The notes under the pieces are model-generated. The model saw only the letters and a list, made by a program, of their open reading frames with translations, had not been told where the DNA came from and searched no databases. This document shows positions 1-10,000 of a DNA stretch of 64,000 bases, piece by piece. This DNA comes from Bremia lactucae (lineage: Eukaryota; Oomycota; Peronosporomycetes; Peronosporales; Peronosporaceae). The translations under genes were made by a program, and so were the position numbers. The stretch covers positions 1,334,057-1,398,056 of the forward strand of contig NC_090622.1 in assembly GCF_004359215.1 (NCBI RefSeq), read 5' to 3'. Position 1 is the first letter of the stretch, and every line of letters starts with the position of its first letter.

Positions 1-378
1 AACTCGCATGGAACTGCTTCAGGGAATACATCCCTGAATTCTATTAAATCCTCGTATAGAGGATTTCCCTTGAGTGACTCCCAAGATTGAGTACTGTATC
101 TTTCAATCCGAGTCTTCACATCGAGGACACTTTCGTCCATCGATGAGCTGCTGAGAACCCGTTCGTTCTCTGCAAAAATTACCGCTGACCGAATGTCGGT
201 TACGTAATCGTCCTCTGTGACGAGTACGCAGATCTGCTTGATTTTACCACCATGCAGATCTCTCAAGAACCGCTTAGGTTCTAGGGTTGGTAATTGAGTT
301 ATCTCCGAAGTTAATTTCGGAGGCGCATATAGATCAAGAGTATAAGCGCCTACTCTTAAACCGTTATTAACCTCAAGG
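1..378 (-). pseudogene. gypsy pol, protease-RT spacer and RT start
   Basis: The minus strand reads RVGAYTLDLYAPPKL, then PTLEPKRFLRDL, and ends at the window edge with EFRDVFPEAVPCEL, the region directly before reverse-transcriptase motif 1. The same order is seen in element A (12440-12830) and element F (about 61130-60780). No catalytic residues are inside the window. The protease upstream has been deleted. Confidence 0.75.
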
Positions 379-497
379 TGATGAAAAATACCTCATCACC
401 AGGTGCAGAGACACATAATGATTGTGTGTCTGGAGCAACTTTAGTCAAGAGATTTGCAAATTCTCTTCAGGTTGCTGGATCAGTAGGGCGTTGTGCC

Positions 498-1620
498 CTA
501 CTGACCCCGTCCTTTTTTTGGCGGTGGGCCTCGCTGTTGCGATTTCGCAACAACGTCGGACCCGCGACCGTTGCCCCTTTTGGCATCCGGTCCAAAATTT
601 CGTTCAGTACCTTTCGGTTGTGGGCGTGGGGCACTACACTCATAAGCGTAGTGTCCTAATTTTTGGCAGCGATGGCATTTCTGCTGTCGCTTATTGCTCG
701 AAAAACAAGTTCTTTCGCTTTCGACGTAAGAGAGGTCCATGGGTTCTCGACCTCCTAACCCGTGTCGTCTTGGAGGACGATACGATGACGAACTAGCTTG
801 AGCCTAACTCAAGCTAAAGTCCTTCTGTTCCGCAACGGATATTGCTTCTTCAACCGTATCCAGTTCCAAGCGGAAAACAGGTGGGTCTTTACGGGACCAT
901 CCGTAAGACCTTGCATGAACACCGTAATCAACGTGTGTTCATGGACTGGGTTATTTGTTATACAACTCGCTAAGAGTCGCATGTGCTGGGCATATGCGTG
1001 AACATCACGCTGGCCTTTCTAAAGTCAGAAGCTCTGAACGAGCTCTGAACTCAGCTCTTGGCGGCTCAAACGTCTGTTTGAGTCGGGCTTTAAAGCCTCT
1101 AGCGACCCAAAGATGTATGAGTCGCGCAACTTAAGGCCCAATGCCCAAGTTTTGGCACGACCTGCCAAATTTGATTGAGCGAATGCGACTTGCATTTGCT
1201 CGTCGACGATGTGACGTGCCCTTATGGCATCGTCCAACTCGACAAACCATCTCAAGAGGGAGTCTTCTTCGACTCCCCTAAACTTAGAGATGTCAATCTA
1301 TAAGTTTCGGGACGACGCGTTTGCGTCATCTCAGGTACCGGGGTCTGTACCTGTTGTAACCTCAACAGTTCTGCCTGTTGAGAGCCTAGCTGATTTAGCA
1401 AGGCTACCTTCTCCTTCATCTCGTCAAGTTCATGTTGTATGAACTTGGCGATGGTTGAATAGAGGGCATCTCTGTCCAAGTTGGACAGCAATGCCAAGAT
1501 TGCATCGTTTCCTACGGTCGAACTCATTCGTTCAACCGCACTCCTTTCTATATCACTTAGAAAGGAGTAGCTTTCAGGGGAAACGTGATGCGTATTCCCA
1601 CTACCATCTAACATGTCCAT
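498..1620 (-). pseudogene. gag of element 1 (broken)
   Basis: Three overlapping reading-frame pieces on the minus strand make up a gag. 1620-1252 begins MDMLDGSGNTHHVSPE just inside the LTR and continues into a coiled-coil-like stretch. 1255-1025 carries the capsid motif NLAGRAKTWALGLK, shared with element A (NLAGRAKSWALALK). 740-498 holds PMDLSYVESE-type sequence and a CCHC zinc knuckle, CHRCQKLGHYAYEC, at about 677-636. Frame changes between the pieces mean it no longer codes for one protein. Gag packages element RNA; the knuckle is the nucleic-acid-binding part. Confidence 0.8.
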
Positions 1621-1658
1621 AGTAGATGTGGAATATGTGGTCCTTAGACGGACTACAA

Positions 1659-1668
1659 AGTGCTACCA
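1659..1668 (-). promoter_or_regulatory. primer binding site (minus-strand priming)
   Basis: Two bases inside the LTR, the minus strand reads TGGTAGCACT, complementary to a tRNA 3' end AGTGCTACCA. The same ten bases occur at the same place in element D2 (48798-48807), and with one change in element F (61679-61688). The implied acceptor stem would have an A1:U72 pair, as in eukaryotic initiator tRNA-Met. That assignment is inference. Confidence 0.65.
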
Positions 1669-1670
1669 GG

Positions 1671-2109
1671 TGTATCGGGGCACTATGACTTGTACTGTTT
1701 CAGTACAAGTCCACTACTTCTGCTTCAGTTGCGAGTGGTGCCTTACGTTATTTCACGTACATCAGTAGTGCAGAAAAAGAGTTCTCGTTATGGTAACTAG
1801 CTTAGAGAGAGTAAAATGAAAATTGTATTAGTATAATTAAGTATCTCTTTCTTTCTATCTGTTAACTCTACCTTAATTATACACTAATACTAAACATGCA
1901 ATTGAAATCTTATCTTATCTGTCTCTCTCTTTTGTTTTCATCTACAGTTGATAAGTCTGCGGGATAAATAGATATAATCGTATTTATGGATATGATTTCT
2001 GAACATTACTATATAAAGTAATATCCTCCAAATATTATCTACCTTTTTGATAATATATTAATCAACAACCTTTAAGTGTATATTTCATGTAACGATACAC
2101 CCCGTTACA
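1671..2109 (-). repeat. 5' LTR of element 1, about 439 bp
   Basis: On the minus strand it starts TGTAACGGGGTGTATCG and ends in CCCCGATACA, the usual TG...CA form. It belongs to the same family as the LTRs at 41770-42219 and 55175-55615 but is visibly more diverged, so this is an older copy. The internal side carries a primer binding site, which shows this is the 5' LTR. Confidence 0.85.
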
Positions 2110-2227
2110 ATAATGATGGCTACAAGTGAAGCCCAAAAATTTAGAGGAGTAAAATCCGAACAAAAACGTATTTTGTATTGAGGTCAAATTTTTAATTCAA
2201 AACATACACAATTGGACTGGAATCGAC

Positions 2228-4129
2228 ATGGCGGTCTCTCTCCGCTTATACGTGGGCGGTCTACCGTCGGACATCACAAAGCAGGAGCTGCTGGAACGTT
2301 TTGGTCGCTTTGTAAATGCTGCGGCCAACTGTCATCTAGAAGACGTGGAACTTCCTATGCCCAAGCCGTTGGGAGCTATTGTGTTATCCCGTGGGTTTGC
2401 GTACTTGACGCTGCAGGGTACAGATGCAGCATTACAGAGCGAGAAACTTCAAAAGACTTTCCACCGTACCAAGTGGCGTGGCTCAATGCTCAAGGTGCAA
2501 TTGGCCAAGCCCCATTATAAGCTCCAACTCGAGGCCGAATGGGCGCAAATGAAGGCAATGCGGGCAGCAAATAAGTGCAACAAGCCACTTGTTGCAGATG
2601 CCGATACAATTCAGCCCTTAAACGTAGCACTTCCATTTCAGGGTCGTAAAACGACGGAGTTTGATGAAGTTGAGGAGGTTGCACAGAATGAGAATATTCT
2701 TTATGAGGAGGATGTGGAAGCGTATGTGAGGCAAGTCGAGCAAGACATGCCGCGTGCAGTAGAAACAATGGCAAAGTTAACGAAAGAAGAGGTCAATGCT
2801 CGTCGTTTGGCAGCTATTGAGGCCAAACAACAACGAAAGCTTGCAGACAAGGCCGTGCTCGGAAATTTTAAAATCGGTCATGGCAATACCAAGAAAGTAT
2901 GGTCTGATGCAAGTGATACTGACCACGAAGGCAAGAGTGATGGTGCCGTCGTGTCTAATTGGCTCGATTCGAGTGATGACGAAGTGGATGTTGAAGGCAA
3001 GACGTATACTTTTATGAATCCAGAGGAAGTTGACGCGGCGTTTGCCATTCGTCCAGAATTAATGGGTGAGAAAGGAAAGCAGCTGTTTGAGATGCAAAAA
3101 CGATTTCAAGGAGATGCCCGGTTTCGATTCGATGCGCGCTTTGTTGAAGATGACGCGGATGAGTTCAAGGGCAACGACGAAGTGGATGCGGAACAGAGTG
3201 ATGGTCTGACCGCATTGAGTGCGGAATTGAAAGTAGTTGAAGATGATATGGAGTATGCACTTGAGATGCAAGAGGATGATGCGACGGTCGCGCGTGTCGT
3301 GGCGACGCTCTTTCCGGGACTTGACGTGACGCGGCGACTGGACAAACAGCTCGGGGGCAAAGACCCGTTGAAAGAGGCTGCGTGGATGGGACAGCTTCAA
3401 CGATATGATCCACGCGACGTGCATGCGTGTCATGAGTTTGAAGTAGCCATGACGAATAATGTCGTCAAGGATGACGCGACGACCACCGGGCGTCGGGATG
3501 ACTATCCGACGGGGGGAGACCGATTCTTTTCGACCACTGGCGCTCTGAGTACCTTGTTTTCCCGTGTACGCGCAAATTCGGAAGATGGCGAGGCAGGAGA
3601 AGCTGCATTGGATGGTGTCGTGGGCCGTAGTCTGGCTGCTGGTGCGACTGATGGCACGAATGGGTTTAAGCTCAGTTCGCTCTTTGCGTTCCCTGAGGGT
3701 GAGGATGAGGCATTACTGTCGACGAAGAGCGAAGATGTGATCGAAGATGAGGCAAATGAGAATCAACCTCGGATGGGAGACTGGGAATTATCGCAACGAG
3801 TTTGGGAGGACCACGACGAGGATGCAATGGCGACGGACAGCGAAGGTGGTGACGAGATCGAAGAAGACGGCAAAGGACAAGCCGATGAAATGAAGACGCG
3901 AACGAGGAAAAGCATGGAGGATTTCCTCGCGTTTGGACGGACGTTTGCCGGTACGGGAGACGACATTGCTGATTGGCCTGAGCGCCGGAAAAAACTCACG
4001 CTTGACTACAAGCGCAAACGCCGTGATGCCATCAAGATGAAGAAGCGCACGATTAAACAGCAGCTCAAGAGAAAGACGGACGGGACGACCGGAATAGGAA
4101 GCACCGAGCGGAAAAAAGCGAGGGTCTAA
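2228..4129 (+). CDS. NOL8: NOL8-like nucleolar RNA-binding protein
   Basis: A 633-aa intronless protein. Residues about 5-95 form an RNA recognition motif with RNP2-like LRLYVGGLPSDI and RNP1-like SRGFAYLTL, followed by the sequence TKWRGSMLKVQLAKPHY, which closely resembles the end of the RRM in nucleolar protein 8. The middle (about 200-540) is long, acidic and poorly conserved, with clusters such as DASDTDHEGKSDG. The C-terminus is basic (WPERRKKLTLDYKRKRRDAI), again as in NOL8. In animals and fungi such proteins take part in pre-rRNA processing and 60S assembly in the nucleolus; that role is inferred from family membership. It is shorter than human NOL8. The ATG is the first in frame and the RRM starts at once. 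It converges on the next gene with 145 bp between stop codons. The main uncertainty is NOL8 versus another nucleolar RRM protein. Confidence 0.8.
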   Translation: MAVSLRLYVGGLPSDITKQELLERFGRFVNAAANCHLEDVELPMPKPLGAIVLSRGFAYLTLQGTDAALQSEKLQKTFHRTKWRGSMLKVQLAKPHYKLQLEAEWAQMKAMRAANKCNKPLVADADTIQPLNVALPFQGRKTTEFDEVEEVAQNENILYEEDVEAYVRQVEQDMPRAVETMAKLTKEEVNARRLAAIEAKQQRKLADKAVLGNFKIGHGNTKKVWSDASDTDHEGKSDGAVVSNWLDSSDDEVDVEGKTYTFMNPEEVDAAFAIRPELMGEKGKQLFEMQKRFQGDARFRFDARFVEDDADEFKGNDEVDAEQSDGLTALSAELKVVEDDMEYALEMQEDDATVARVVATLFPGLDVTRRLDKQLGGKDPLKEAAWMGQLQRYDPRDVHACHEFEVAMTNNVVKDDATTTGRRDDYPTGGDRFFSTTGALSTLFSRVRANSEDGEAGEAALDGVVGRSLAAGATDGTNGFKLSSLFAFPEGEDEALLSTKSEDVIEDEANENQPRMGDWELSQRVWEDHDEDAMATDSEGGDEIEEDGKGQADEMKTRTRKSMEDFLAFGRTFAGTGDDIADWPERRKKLTLDYKRKRRDAIKMKKRTIKQQLKRKTDGTTGIGSTERKKARV

Positions 4130-4274
4130 GAGGGGAATAAATAAGGGTCGACTTGAGGTCTCCCTGTCAATTTTCTATTCACTATACGTGCAAAGTCGCG
4201 TCCGTAGCCGTCGTCTTGCTGGTTCTAGTTGCTTGTGGTGACTTGTCTAGTGACGTGGTAAACCTACGTCTGGA

Positions 4275-7200
4275 CTAGGCAACATTGTCGATTGTTCTTG
4301 TAGGAACTCCGCTCGGCTGCGGAGATGAAGGAGTGTGCTGCAGAGGATTATAGTACGGCTGCTGATACGCTATCGTTGAGCCGTGGTGGTAGGCAGCTGC
4401 TGCGACTGCCTGTTGCTGTAATTGCTGATGCTGGAACAAGAGAGCGTTCATCGCACTAGCATCTACGGATGGCAACAACGATTCCCAACGGCGGCCTTCA
4501 TCCTCATCAATAGTGCCCAGCGCTGAAGTCGCGGGATGTCGGGAAGTCGTTTTGTTTTTCTTTATAGACGACGACAGGGCCATCCCGTGCCAAGTTTGTC
4601 TAGGGTGAGTTAACAGATCTGGACGCCAGCCATCGCCACGACCATATAAATGCCAGCATTGCGCAAAAAATACCTTGCTTCCGTCTTCGTCTAGTAAATG
4701 TGCACTTCCGGGTTCCAAATTATTTTTCAGCAATGCAGCCAATTGGTCTCGTGCGAGTCGAAACGCACGCTTCAAGACGGGAAAGCCTTCAGCTGATACA
4801 CTTCGAGCCAAATTGTTCTTCTCATCAAGTGGATCGACAATGTTGCAAACCCGGACGGGAAACGAATTACCTTTTTGACTCGTCAGCATCGCATCAAATG
4901 CTCCAAACTCGTCGCAAAGCGCGTCACGAATAGCTTCAATATCCTTCGCGTCCAGTTTTGCACAATGCGGCTTATACTTGAAATGCGTGTACTCGTTCGC
5001 TGGCATAGTCGCTAAACGACATAATGACACAGCACCATGCAATGACAGTGCAGACTCATGCCATGGAAACTCTGCAAGTCGATCCAAAAACAAATACAAG
5101 GCTTGAAGTGGGTGAATGAGCGCGTCACCGTGTTCATTGAAAAGTGCCATCACGATCGTGTTGACTGCGTACGTCGAGAAACCACCGTGACTTGCCCCCA
5201 TCACGGTTTGTGGCAAGCTACTAAGACCCAAAGGTATGTTCAAACCACCAGTTTCTGCAGTTGCTGTCTGCACAAAGGAACTCGACTCATGTGCACACCA
5301 TGCCTTGATGAGAATGAGGCTCTTTTTAAATAAGTTTTTGCGTCCAACACGAGTTGACATGGCATCCAGAAGCCGCACAGCGCCGAGTGCTCCCACTCGA
5401 TTGGCAGTCAAGTCTACAGAGATATTGTCAATCGTGCACTTGACGACACGAACGTCAGCATTGATAAAAGTCACATTTCGAACGGTATTGGTCAGCAGTA
5501 GAGACCCGCTACTACTTCCACTCGCAGTGTGAGGAGCAGAAGGCGAACTTGTTCCACTTGCTTCGCCGGATCTGCCCATGTGTCCTAAGTCAAGCACCGT
5601 TCCAGCACCACCACTTCCCCCAGCGACACATAGAGCCTGCATCACAATGTAGTACCACGATGTTTCCAACGCTTGGGGTACTAGCAAACAAATATCCAGG
5701 TCAGAGCCTGGCAAATACGTTTTCATGGGGTAAGACCCTGTAGCAAAAAAAAGTGGTGCGGCTGCAAGTGGAAACTGTGCGGTGATAATTCGCTGGACAA
5801 AGGAAAGCACCTGTTGGCGGACGCTGTCAGCGGTATCACTTGGGCCAATCCATTCAATCAGCGCTTCGGCTTGGCGCGCACAGGCCTTTTGCACCGGAAA
5901 CTGCGTTCTCAATTGAATTACATAACTGGCAAGGCCTGCTGCTTTAGCCTGAGAGCGAGCTTCTTTACTCGTGACATCCTCTTGGACACATGACTCGGTT
6001 TGTGCCACTAGCCTCCGCAATGAGATAATCTCGGCTTCTTTTTCTTCAAGCAGCTTTTGGCAAATTTTTAACTGCTGCTGTTGTTGCTCAGCAGCTTGCA
6101 AGGCCTGGCCATAGGCGATCGGCCGAATTGCTAGCGAAGGAGATTTTGATAATTTTATAGGTGACGTCAAAGAAGCCACATTTTCATTCGACAAAGGTTC
6201 CAAGCAGTCGTGCGATCGCTGATCTTCTGCTGCCGCGAGGTCATTTAAAACATTGTGAGCCCGCTGAATATCATCATACAGCGCTGCGCTCATTTGTTTG
6301 CGCTCGGCGCGAGCCAAAGCCTCATTGATCGCGTCCTTATCACGCTCATCAGATGCGTGTTGGAGAATAGCACGCAGTTTTTTTAACTGTCGTTTGCGCT
6401 TTTTCAAGTACTTTTCATCCATCAACACTGTTTTGGGCTGATTAGAAGGGTCTTTGCCATCTTCACTGCTTCCAGAAGCCTCGTCATTGATTTTTTCAAT
6501 AACGGGGGCGTTTTCAACATTGCAGCACGACGACGGATTCTCAACCTCTTGACAAAAAGTCTTCTTGTCAGAAAGAGATATCTCTTTGTTCCTGGACAAC
6601 ACATCAACAGACTGTGGTGAAGTTGTCATTCCTTTGAAGTCGCTTACAGCAATTTCTTCAGCTTCTTCGTCCCACATACTGTCCCACGCTTCATCTCGAG
6701 TCATGACGTTGGTCACTACTATCGGACGTGGTCTCTCACAACCACTAGAAACTTCGTACGAGACTGTTGAAATATGATCACTACCTTGCTTCGTATCCCT
6801 CATTTTCTTCTCTGTGTCACTAGTTTTATCAGGCACAGGTTCTGAGAGCCTCTTGACCTCGTCACAGTCTATGATTGTCATCGTCTCGGTCCCTTCACCC
6901 TCCCCAGTCTCCTGCGAGCTCAAAGCTTTCTCTTCCTGCTCGGTTTTCAAGAGTTCCTCTTCGTCGTCTTCTAGCAGCACATAACCTGCAGGAGGTCGCT
7001 CACTCGCACTTGGCTGCAAACTCGTCGTTTTCTTCTTCTTTTTCCGCTTCTTCCGTTTACTCTTGCTACCCGAGACGTTTCCATTAACATTCACCCCGTC
7101 CGTCGCGTCAGCATTTTGCTCCAGCCACGCCAGTGCTTCGCGCTGTTTTCGCTGCGTTAGCATTACTCGACGCTCCCGAGTCTCTTGCAACTCCAACTGA

Positions 7201-9023
7201 GCTTCCATATTGTTCGCAAACGACGACAAGATCGTTTGATAATCCTCTTCCGCGGCATCAAACTGTTCACGAACGAGTCGTATGCGTGCCCGACAAAGTA
7301 GCGCTTGTGCAGCCACTTCACTTGTAATCTTGCCACCCGCTTTTTCATGCTTTCCCTTCCCGTATGCACTGACGTGCCACGTCCCACCGGACGCGAGCTC
7401 AAGCGTTACATTGCCCGTCGATGCAGTCTCCGCTTCCGATTTGTCGTAATGCGCGTGAATGATCGACGAGTAATCGTTCTCCGCTTCTTGTATTGCCCCG
7501 GATTCTTCATACAATTGCGCTCGGAGCTTGAGTCCATTGATAAAAAAACCATTGACGCGCAGTACGGCCGATACTTCGTCAATTGCAGCTTGAAGATCGC
7601 CACGTTGACGATACAAATTTGCTCGCGCCATGGATACAGTAAAATCGAGCGGATCCTCTTGTAGTGCCCGTTTAAAATCCGCCAGTGCTTCGTCGTAGCG
7701 TCCAAGATGCATTAAGGATTCCCCGTGGAGTCGCAATGTCTCGACATTTGTTGCATCAATGTCCAAAGCTTTGGAATAATCCTCCAGTGCCCGGTTCTCG
7801 AGTCGACGAGATTCAATACCCCGATAGGGCGTGGGCGTAACCGCCCCGTGTACCCCAGTCGTAACCTTTACTTTCCCTGTCCTTGTCGCCTGTCCCTGTT
7901 CCACAGCTGCTAATTCGGCATCTTTTCGTTCCCGTGCATATTCTTCAAACGCCATTCTTTGAAGTAACTTGGCTCGTTCCAGGAACACGTCAAGAACGCG
8001 CGTCGTTAATTCCGAATCTGGAGGTGCCACAAATCCCGCAAGTCCACCAACTCCTCCGGAGGCATCAAAATGCCGACTCTCTTCGGCTTCGTCTTGTAAC
8101 TCAAGAAACCGGTCAAAATCCTGCAATGCAAGGGAATCCTGATGACAATGTAAATACAGCTGGGCCCGCTCGTAAAAGAGCTCGACATCGCGATGCCCAC
8201 CAGCCGAGTGTTCTGCGTGACACAAATCCTCCAGCGCATGCGAAATATTGTTCATAGCTTTATACACTTTTGCACGAGCCAAATACAAGCTTCTTAATTG
8301 GACCAAGCGAGACGACAGACCATCGCTTTGCATGATCATGCCCTTATAGTCGTGGAGTAACCCTTGCGTTGCAACAAGACTAATGGCTTCATTGTAGTCG
8401 AGCATCGCAGCGTGATGCTCACCGAGAGCAGCGTACGCTTTGCCTCGTTTTGCAAACAATTCCGAGCTCTTGGGAGTCATTTGCATGACTCGCGAGAGAT
8501 CCTGGATCGCACATTTATACTTCTTTACCGCTAAGTAGCACAGTCCACGTTGGTGGAAGAGCTTCACGATACTGCTCACCGTACTTAATTCGGAAGACGA
8601 GAGCGTCTCTATTGCTTCAGTAAAGAAAGGAATTGCAGCACCATACTGTTTTCGCTCCATGAGTGAGACCCCGCGCTCCGTAGCGCGCTCAGCTGAGCCA
8701 CTAAACCGCCGAGCAGTTGGTGCGGTATTAAGGTGCTGCAAGTTACGATACTGATTGATTCCTGTGCGTAGAAGACGCGTGTCTTCATTCAATGAGTTGT
8801 TGCTATTAACATTCATCTTGACATTCATTTCCATCTTCAGTCGAGTGGCCACGGGGATCTGTATCCTCTTGTCCACCTCATCAAAGTTCTCCTCCTTCTT
8901 CTTACTACTAATTGCGGGATTGCGCGGTGTATCCACTTTCATAGCCTCTTCGTAATAGTATGACTGAGTATATACACCTGAACGTAGAGAAAGCGACGCA
9001 CAAGCCCCACGCGCGCCTCGCAA
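4275..9023 (-). CDS. TPR-repeat protein fused to a poly(A)/poly(U) polymerase-type nucleotidyltransferase
   Basis: A single 1582-aa open frame. Residues about 70-520 hold many tetratricopeptide repeats (for example YGAAIPFFTEAIE and RYDEALADFKRALQEDP), with a last helical repeat near 580-640. Then come a lysine run (KRKKRKKKKK, about 660), a long charged linker, and a Q-rich coiled coil (about 974-1010). The C-terminal third is a non-canonical poly(A) polymerase/TUTase domain: GSYPMKTYLPGSDLDICL gives the GS motif and the first two metal-binding Asp (about 1105), the third Asp is in NISVDLTANR (about 1204), and GGFSTYAVNTIVMAL (about 1281) matches the substrate-binding half. The tail is Gln/Tyr-rich. 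It probably adds nucleotides to RNA 3' ends, with the TPR part recruiting partners. The chosen ATG gives 27 extra residues; the next one, MKVDTPRN at 8942, may be the true start. It shares a 172-bp divergent promoter region with bL21m. Confidence 0.8.
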   Translation of the reverse strand: MRGARGACASLSLRSGVYTQSYYYEEAMKVDTPRNPAISSKKKEENFDEVDKRIQIPVATRLKMEMNVKMNVNSNNSLNEDTRLLRTGINQYRNLQHLNTAPTARRFSGSAERATERGVSLMERKQYGAAIPFFTEAIETLSSSELSTVSSIVKLFHQRGLCYLAVKKYKCAIQDLSRVMQMTPKSSELFAKRGKAYAALGEHHAAMLDYNEAISLVATQGLLHDYKGMIMQSDGLSSRLVQLRSLYLARAKVYKAMNNISHALEDLCHAEHSAGGHRDVELFYERAQLYLHCHQDSLALQDFDRFLELQDEAEESRHFDASGGVGGLAGFVAPPDSELTTRVLDVFLERAKLLQRMAFEEYARERKDAELAAVEQGQATRTGKVKVTTGVHGAVTPTPYRGIESRRLENRALEDYSKALDIDATNVETLRLHGESLMHLGRYDEALADFKRALQEDPLDFTVSMARANLYRQRGDLQAAIDEVSAVLRVNGFFINGLKLRAQLYEESGAIQEAENDYSSIIHAHYDKSEAETASTGNVTLELASGGTWHVSAYGKGKHEKAGGKITSEVAAQALLCRARIRLVREQFDAAEEDYQTILSSFANNMEAQLELQETRERRVMLTQRKQREALAWLEQNADATDGVNVNGNVSGSKSKRKKRKKKKKTTSLQPSASERPPAGYVLLEDDEEELLKTEQEEKALSSQETGEGEGTETMTIIDCDEVKRLSEPVPDKTSDTEKKMRDTKQGSDHISTVSYEVSSGCERPRPIVVTNVMTRDEAWDSMWDEEAEEIAVSDFKGMTTSPQSVDVLSRNKEISLSDKKTFCQEVENPSSCCNVENAPVIEKINDEASGSSEDGKDPSNQPKTVLMDEKYLKKRKRQLKKLRAILQHASDERDKDAINEALARAERKQMSAALYDDIQRAHNVLNDLAAAEDQRSHDCLEPLSNENVASLTSPIKLSKSPSLAIRPIAYGQALQAAEQQQQQLKICQKLLEEKEAEIISLRRLVAQTESCVQEDVTSKEARSQAKAAGLASYVIQLRTQFPVQKACARQAEALIEWIGPSDTADSVRQQVLSFVQRIITAQFPLAAAPLFFATGSYPMKTYLPGSDLDICLLVPQALETSWYYIVMQALCVAGGSGGAGTVLDLGHMGRSGEASGTSSPSAPHTASGSSSGSLLLTNTVRNVTFINADVRVVKCTIDNISVDLTANRVGALGAVRLLDAMSTRVGRKNLFKKSLILIKAWCAHESSSFVQTATAETGGLNIPLGLSSLPQTVMGASHGGFSTYAVNTIVMALFNEHGDALIHPLQALYLFLDRLAEFPWHESALSLHGAVSLCRLATMPANEYTHFKYKPHCAKLDAKDIEAIRDALCDEFGAFDAMLTSQKGNSFPVRVCNIVDPLDEKNNLARSVSAEGFPVLKRAFRLARDQLAALLKNNLEPGSAHLLDEDGSKVFFAQCWHLYGRGDGWRPDLLTHPRQTWHGMALSSSIKKNKTTSRHPATSALGTIDEDEGRRWESLLPSVDASAMNALLFQHQQLQQQAVAAAAYHHGSTIAYQQPYYNPLQHTPSSPQPSGVPTRTIDNVA

Positions 9024-9195
9024 TTAAGTGGAAGGGGGTGACGTGTGACTGTGCCGCCGCTTGGCTGTCGATGCTAAAAAGCTTTTGCTGCTAAATTTAT
9101 TTTAAGCCAATCGATATTGCGATTCGAATATCTTAGCCAATCATCGCACGCGGATACGCTACTCCATCGGATTACCTATAATTCGAGAAGTAGCA
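9024..9195. promoter_or_regulatory. divergent intergenic promoter region, 172 bp
   Basis: This short gap lies between the start codons of the minus-strand TPR-nucleotidyltransferase and the plus-strand bL21m gene. It must hold both promoters unless either gene starts elsewhere. Short pyrimidine-rich Inr-like stretches are present, such as CTCCATCGG near 9162, but I cannot assign a transcription start. Confidence 0.45.
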
Positions 9196-9764
9196 ATGGC
9201 AGCACTAGCTCTGGCACGTAGTTTGCGCGTATGTACGGGGCAGCCGGCACCACTTTTAATGCGCACCTTCGCGTCCGCTACGGAGCCTAATATTCATCCT
9301 CGATTTTCTGTGGTGGATCACCCCGTGACGGCTGACTCGATCAAGCCCGAGGACTATTTTGCCATCATTAAGCTCGCGGGGACCCAGTATAAGGTGGTGC
9401 AGGGCGACATTGTGATTGCTGAAAAGATTAAAAACGCCAAGGTGGGCGAGATCATGGATATAAACGAGGTGCGTTCCAAGCGGCTCGTTGAATGTAGACC
9501 TTCGTTCATCTAACAGTTCTTAATTCTGTGCTACTTCTTTTGCAGGTTCTTTTACTGGGAAATGTAAATCAGACCATTGTAGGACGGCCTTTAGTGGAAG
9601 GTGCCAAGGTGCGCGCACGTGTCGAGGAGCAAACAGTGGATGCTAAAATTGACATTTTTAAAAAGAAGCGTCGAAAAAATTACCGCCGCTGGAATGGCTT
9701 CCGTCGCCAGATCACTGTTCTCCGAGTCACAGATATAGTCCCGATTAATGCTGAAATTGCGTAA
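9196..9764 (+). CDS. MRPL21: mitochondrial large-subunit ribosomal protein bL21m
   Basis: Two exons, 9196-9468 and 9546-9764, give a 163-aa protein. The intron (9469-9545, 77 bp) starts GTGCGT and ends TTTTGCAG, and splicing joins MDINE to VLLLGNVNQTIVGRP in frame. Without splicing the frame stops after a few codons. Residues 1-25 (MAALALARSLRVCTGQPAPL) look like a mitochondrial targeting peptide. The L21 core follows: YFAIIKLAGTQYKVVQGDI, the VGRPLVEGAKVRARV strand pair, and the basic loop KKRRKNYRRWNGFRRQ that contacts rRNA. Length and layout are normal for the family. The product works in the mitochondrial 50S subunit. Confidence 0.92.
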
Positions 9765-10000
9765 AAATCGAGAGGAAAACGAACAAATAAATGGATTATG
9801 TAAATAGATTTTGTGAAAAGACCTTGTGTGGTAACTACGCTCTTTATCAAGCCAAAAATAGTTTTTTTTATAATAATATACTTAAACGTTACTTCAAAGA
9901 CTAGAATGAATACCTTTTCGACTGGTCCTCACGCCTTCGACACTTCCCAAAAAAGTCAGCGACTATTCTTCCTCCGACTTCTTACGCTTCCTCCGTAATT

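Larger units (their letters stand above)
1..2109 (-). mobile_element. Ty3/gypsy element, 5' part (element 1)
   Basis: Read on the minus strand the order is LTR (2109-1671), primer binding site, gag (1620 to about 498), then the start of pol, which runs off the left edge of the window. The protease expected between the gag zinc knuckle and the pol spacer is missing: sequence jumps from just after the knuckle to the spacer near position 378. The element is therefore an internally deleted copy. It lies 118 bp from the start codon of the NOL8-like gene, with its 5' LTR facing that gene. Confidence 0.85.

Noticed and set aside
2110..2227. LTR-derived promoter for the NOL8-like gene
   Set aside because: The 5' LTR faces away (minus orientation) and no evidence in sequence shows it drives the gene; distance alone is not enough.
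3059..3433. 124-codon minus frame inside the NOL8-like gene
   Set aside because: It is antisense to a well-supported coding region, lacks any motif, and similar chance frames appear throughout the GC-richer host genes.
7305..7705. frames of 99-119 codons on both strands inside the TPR gene
   Set aside because: They are overlaps of an intact TPR coding frame and have no independent support.
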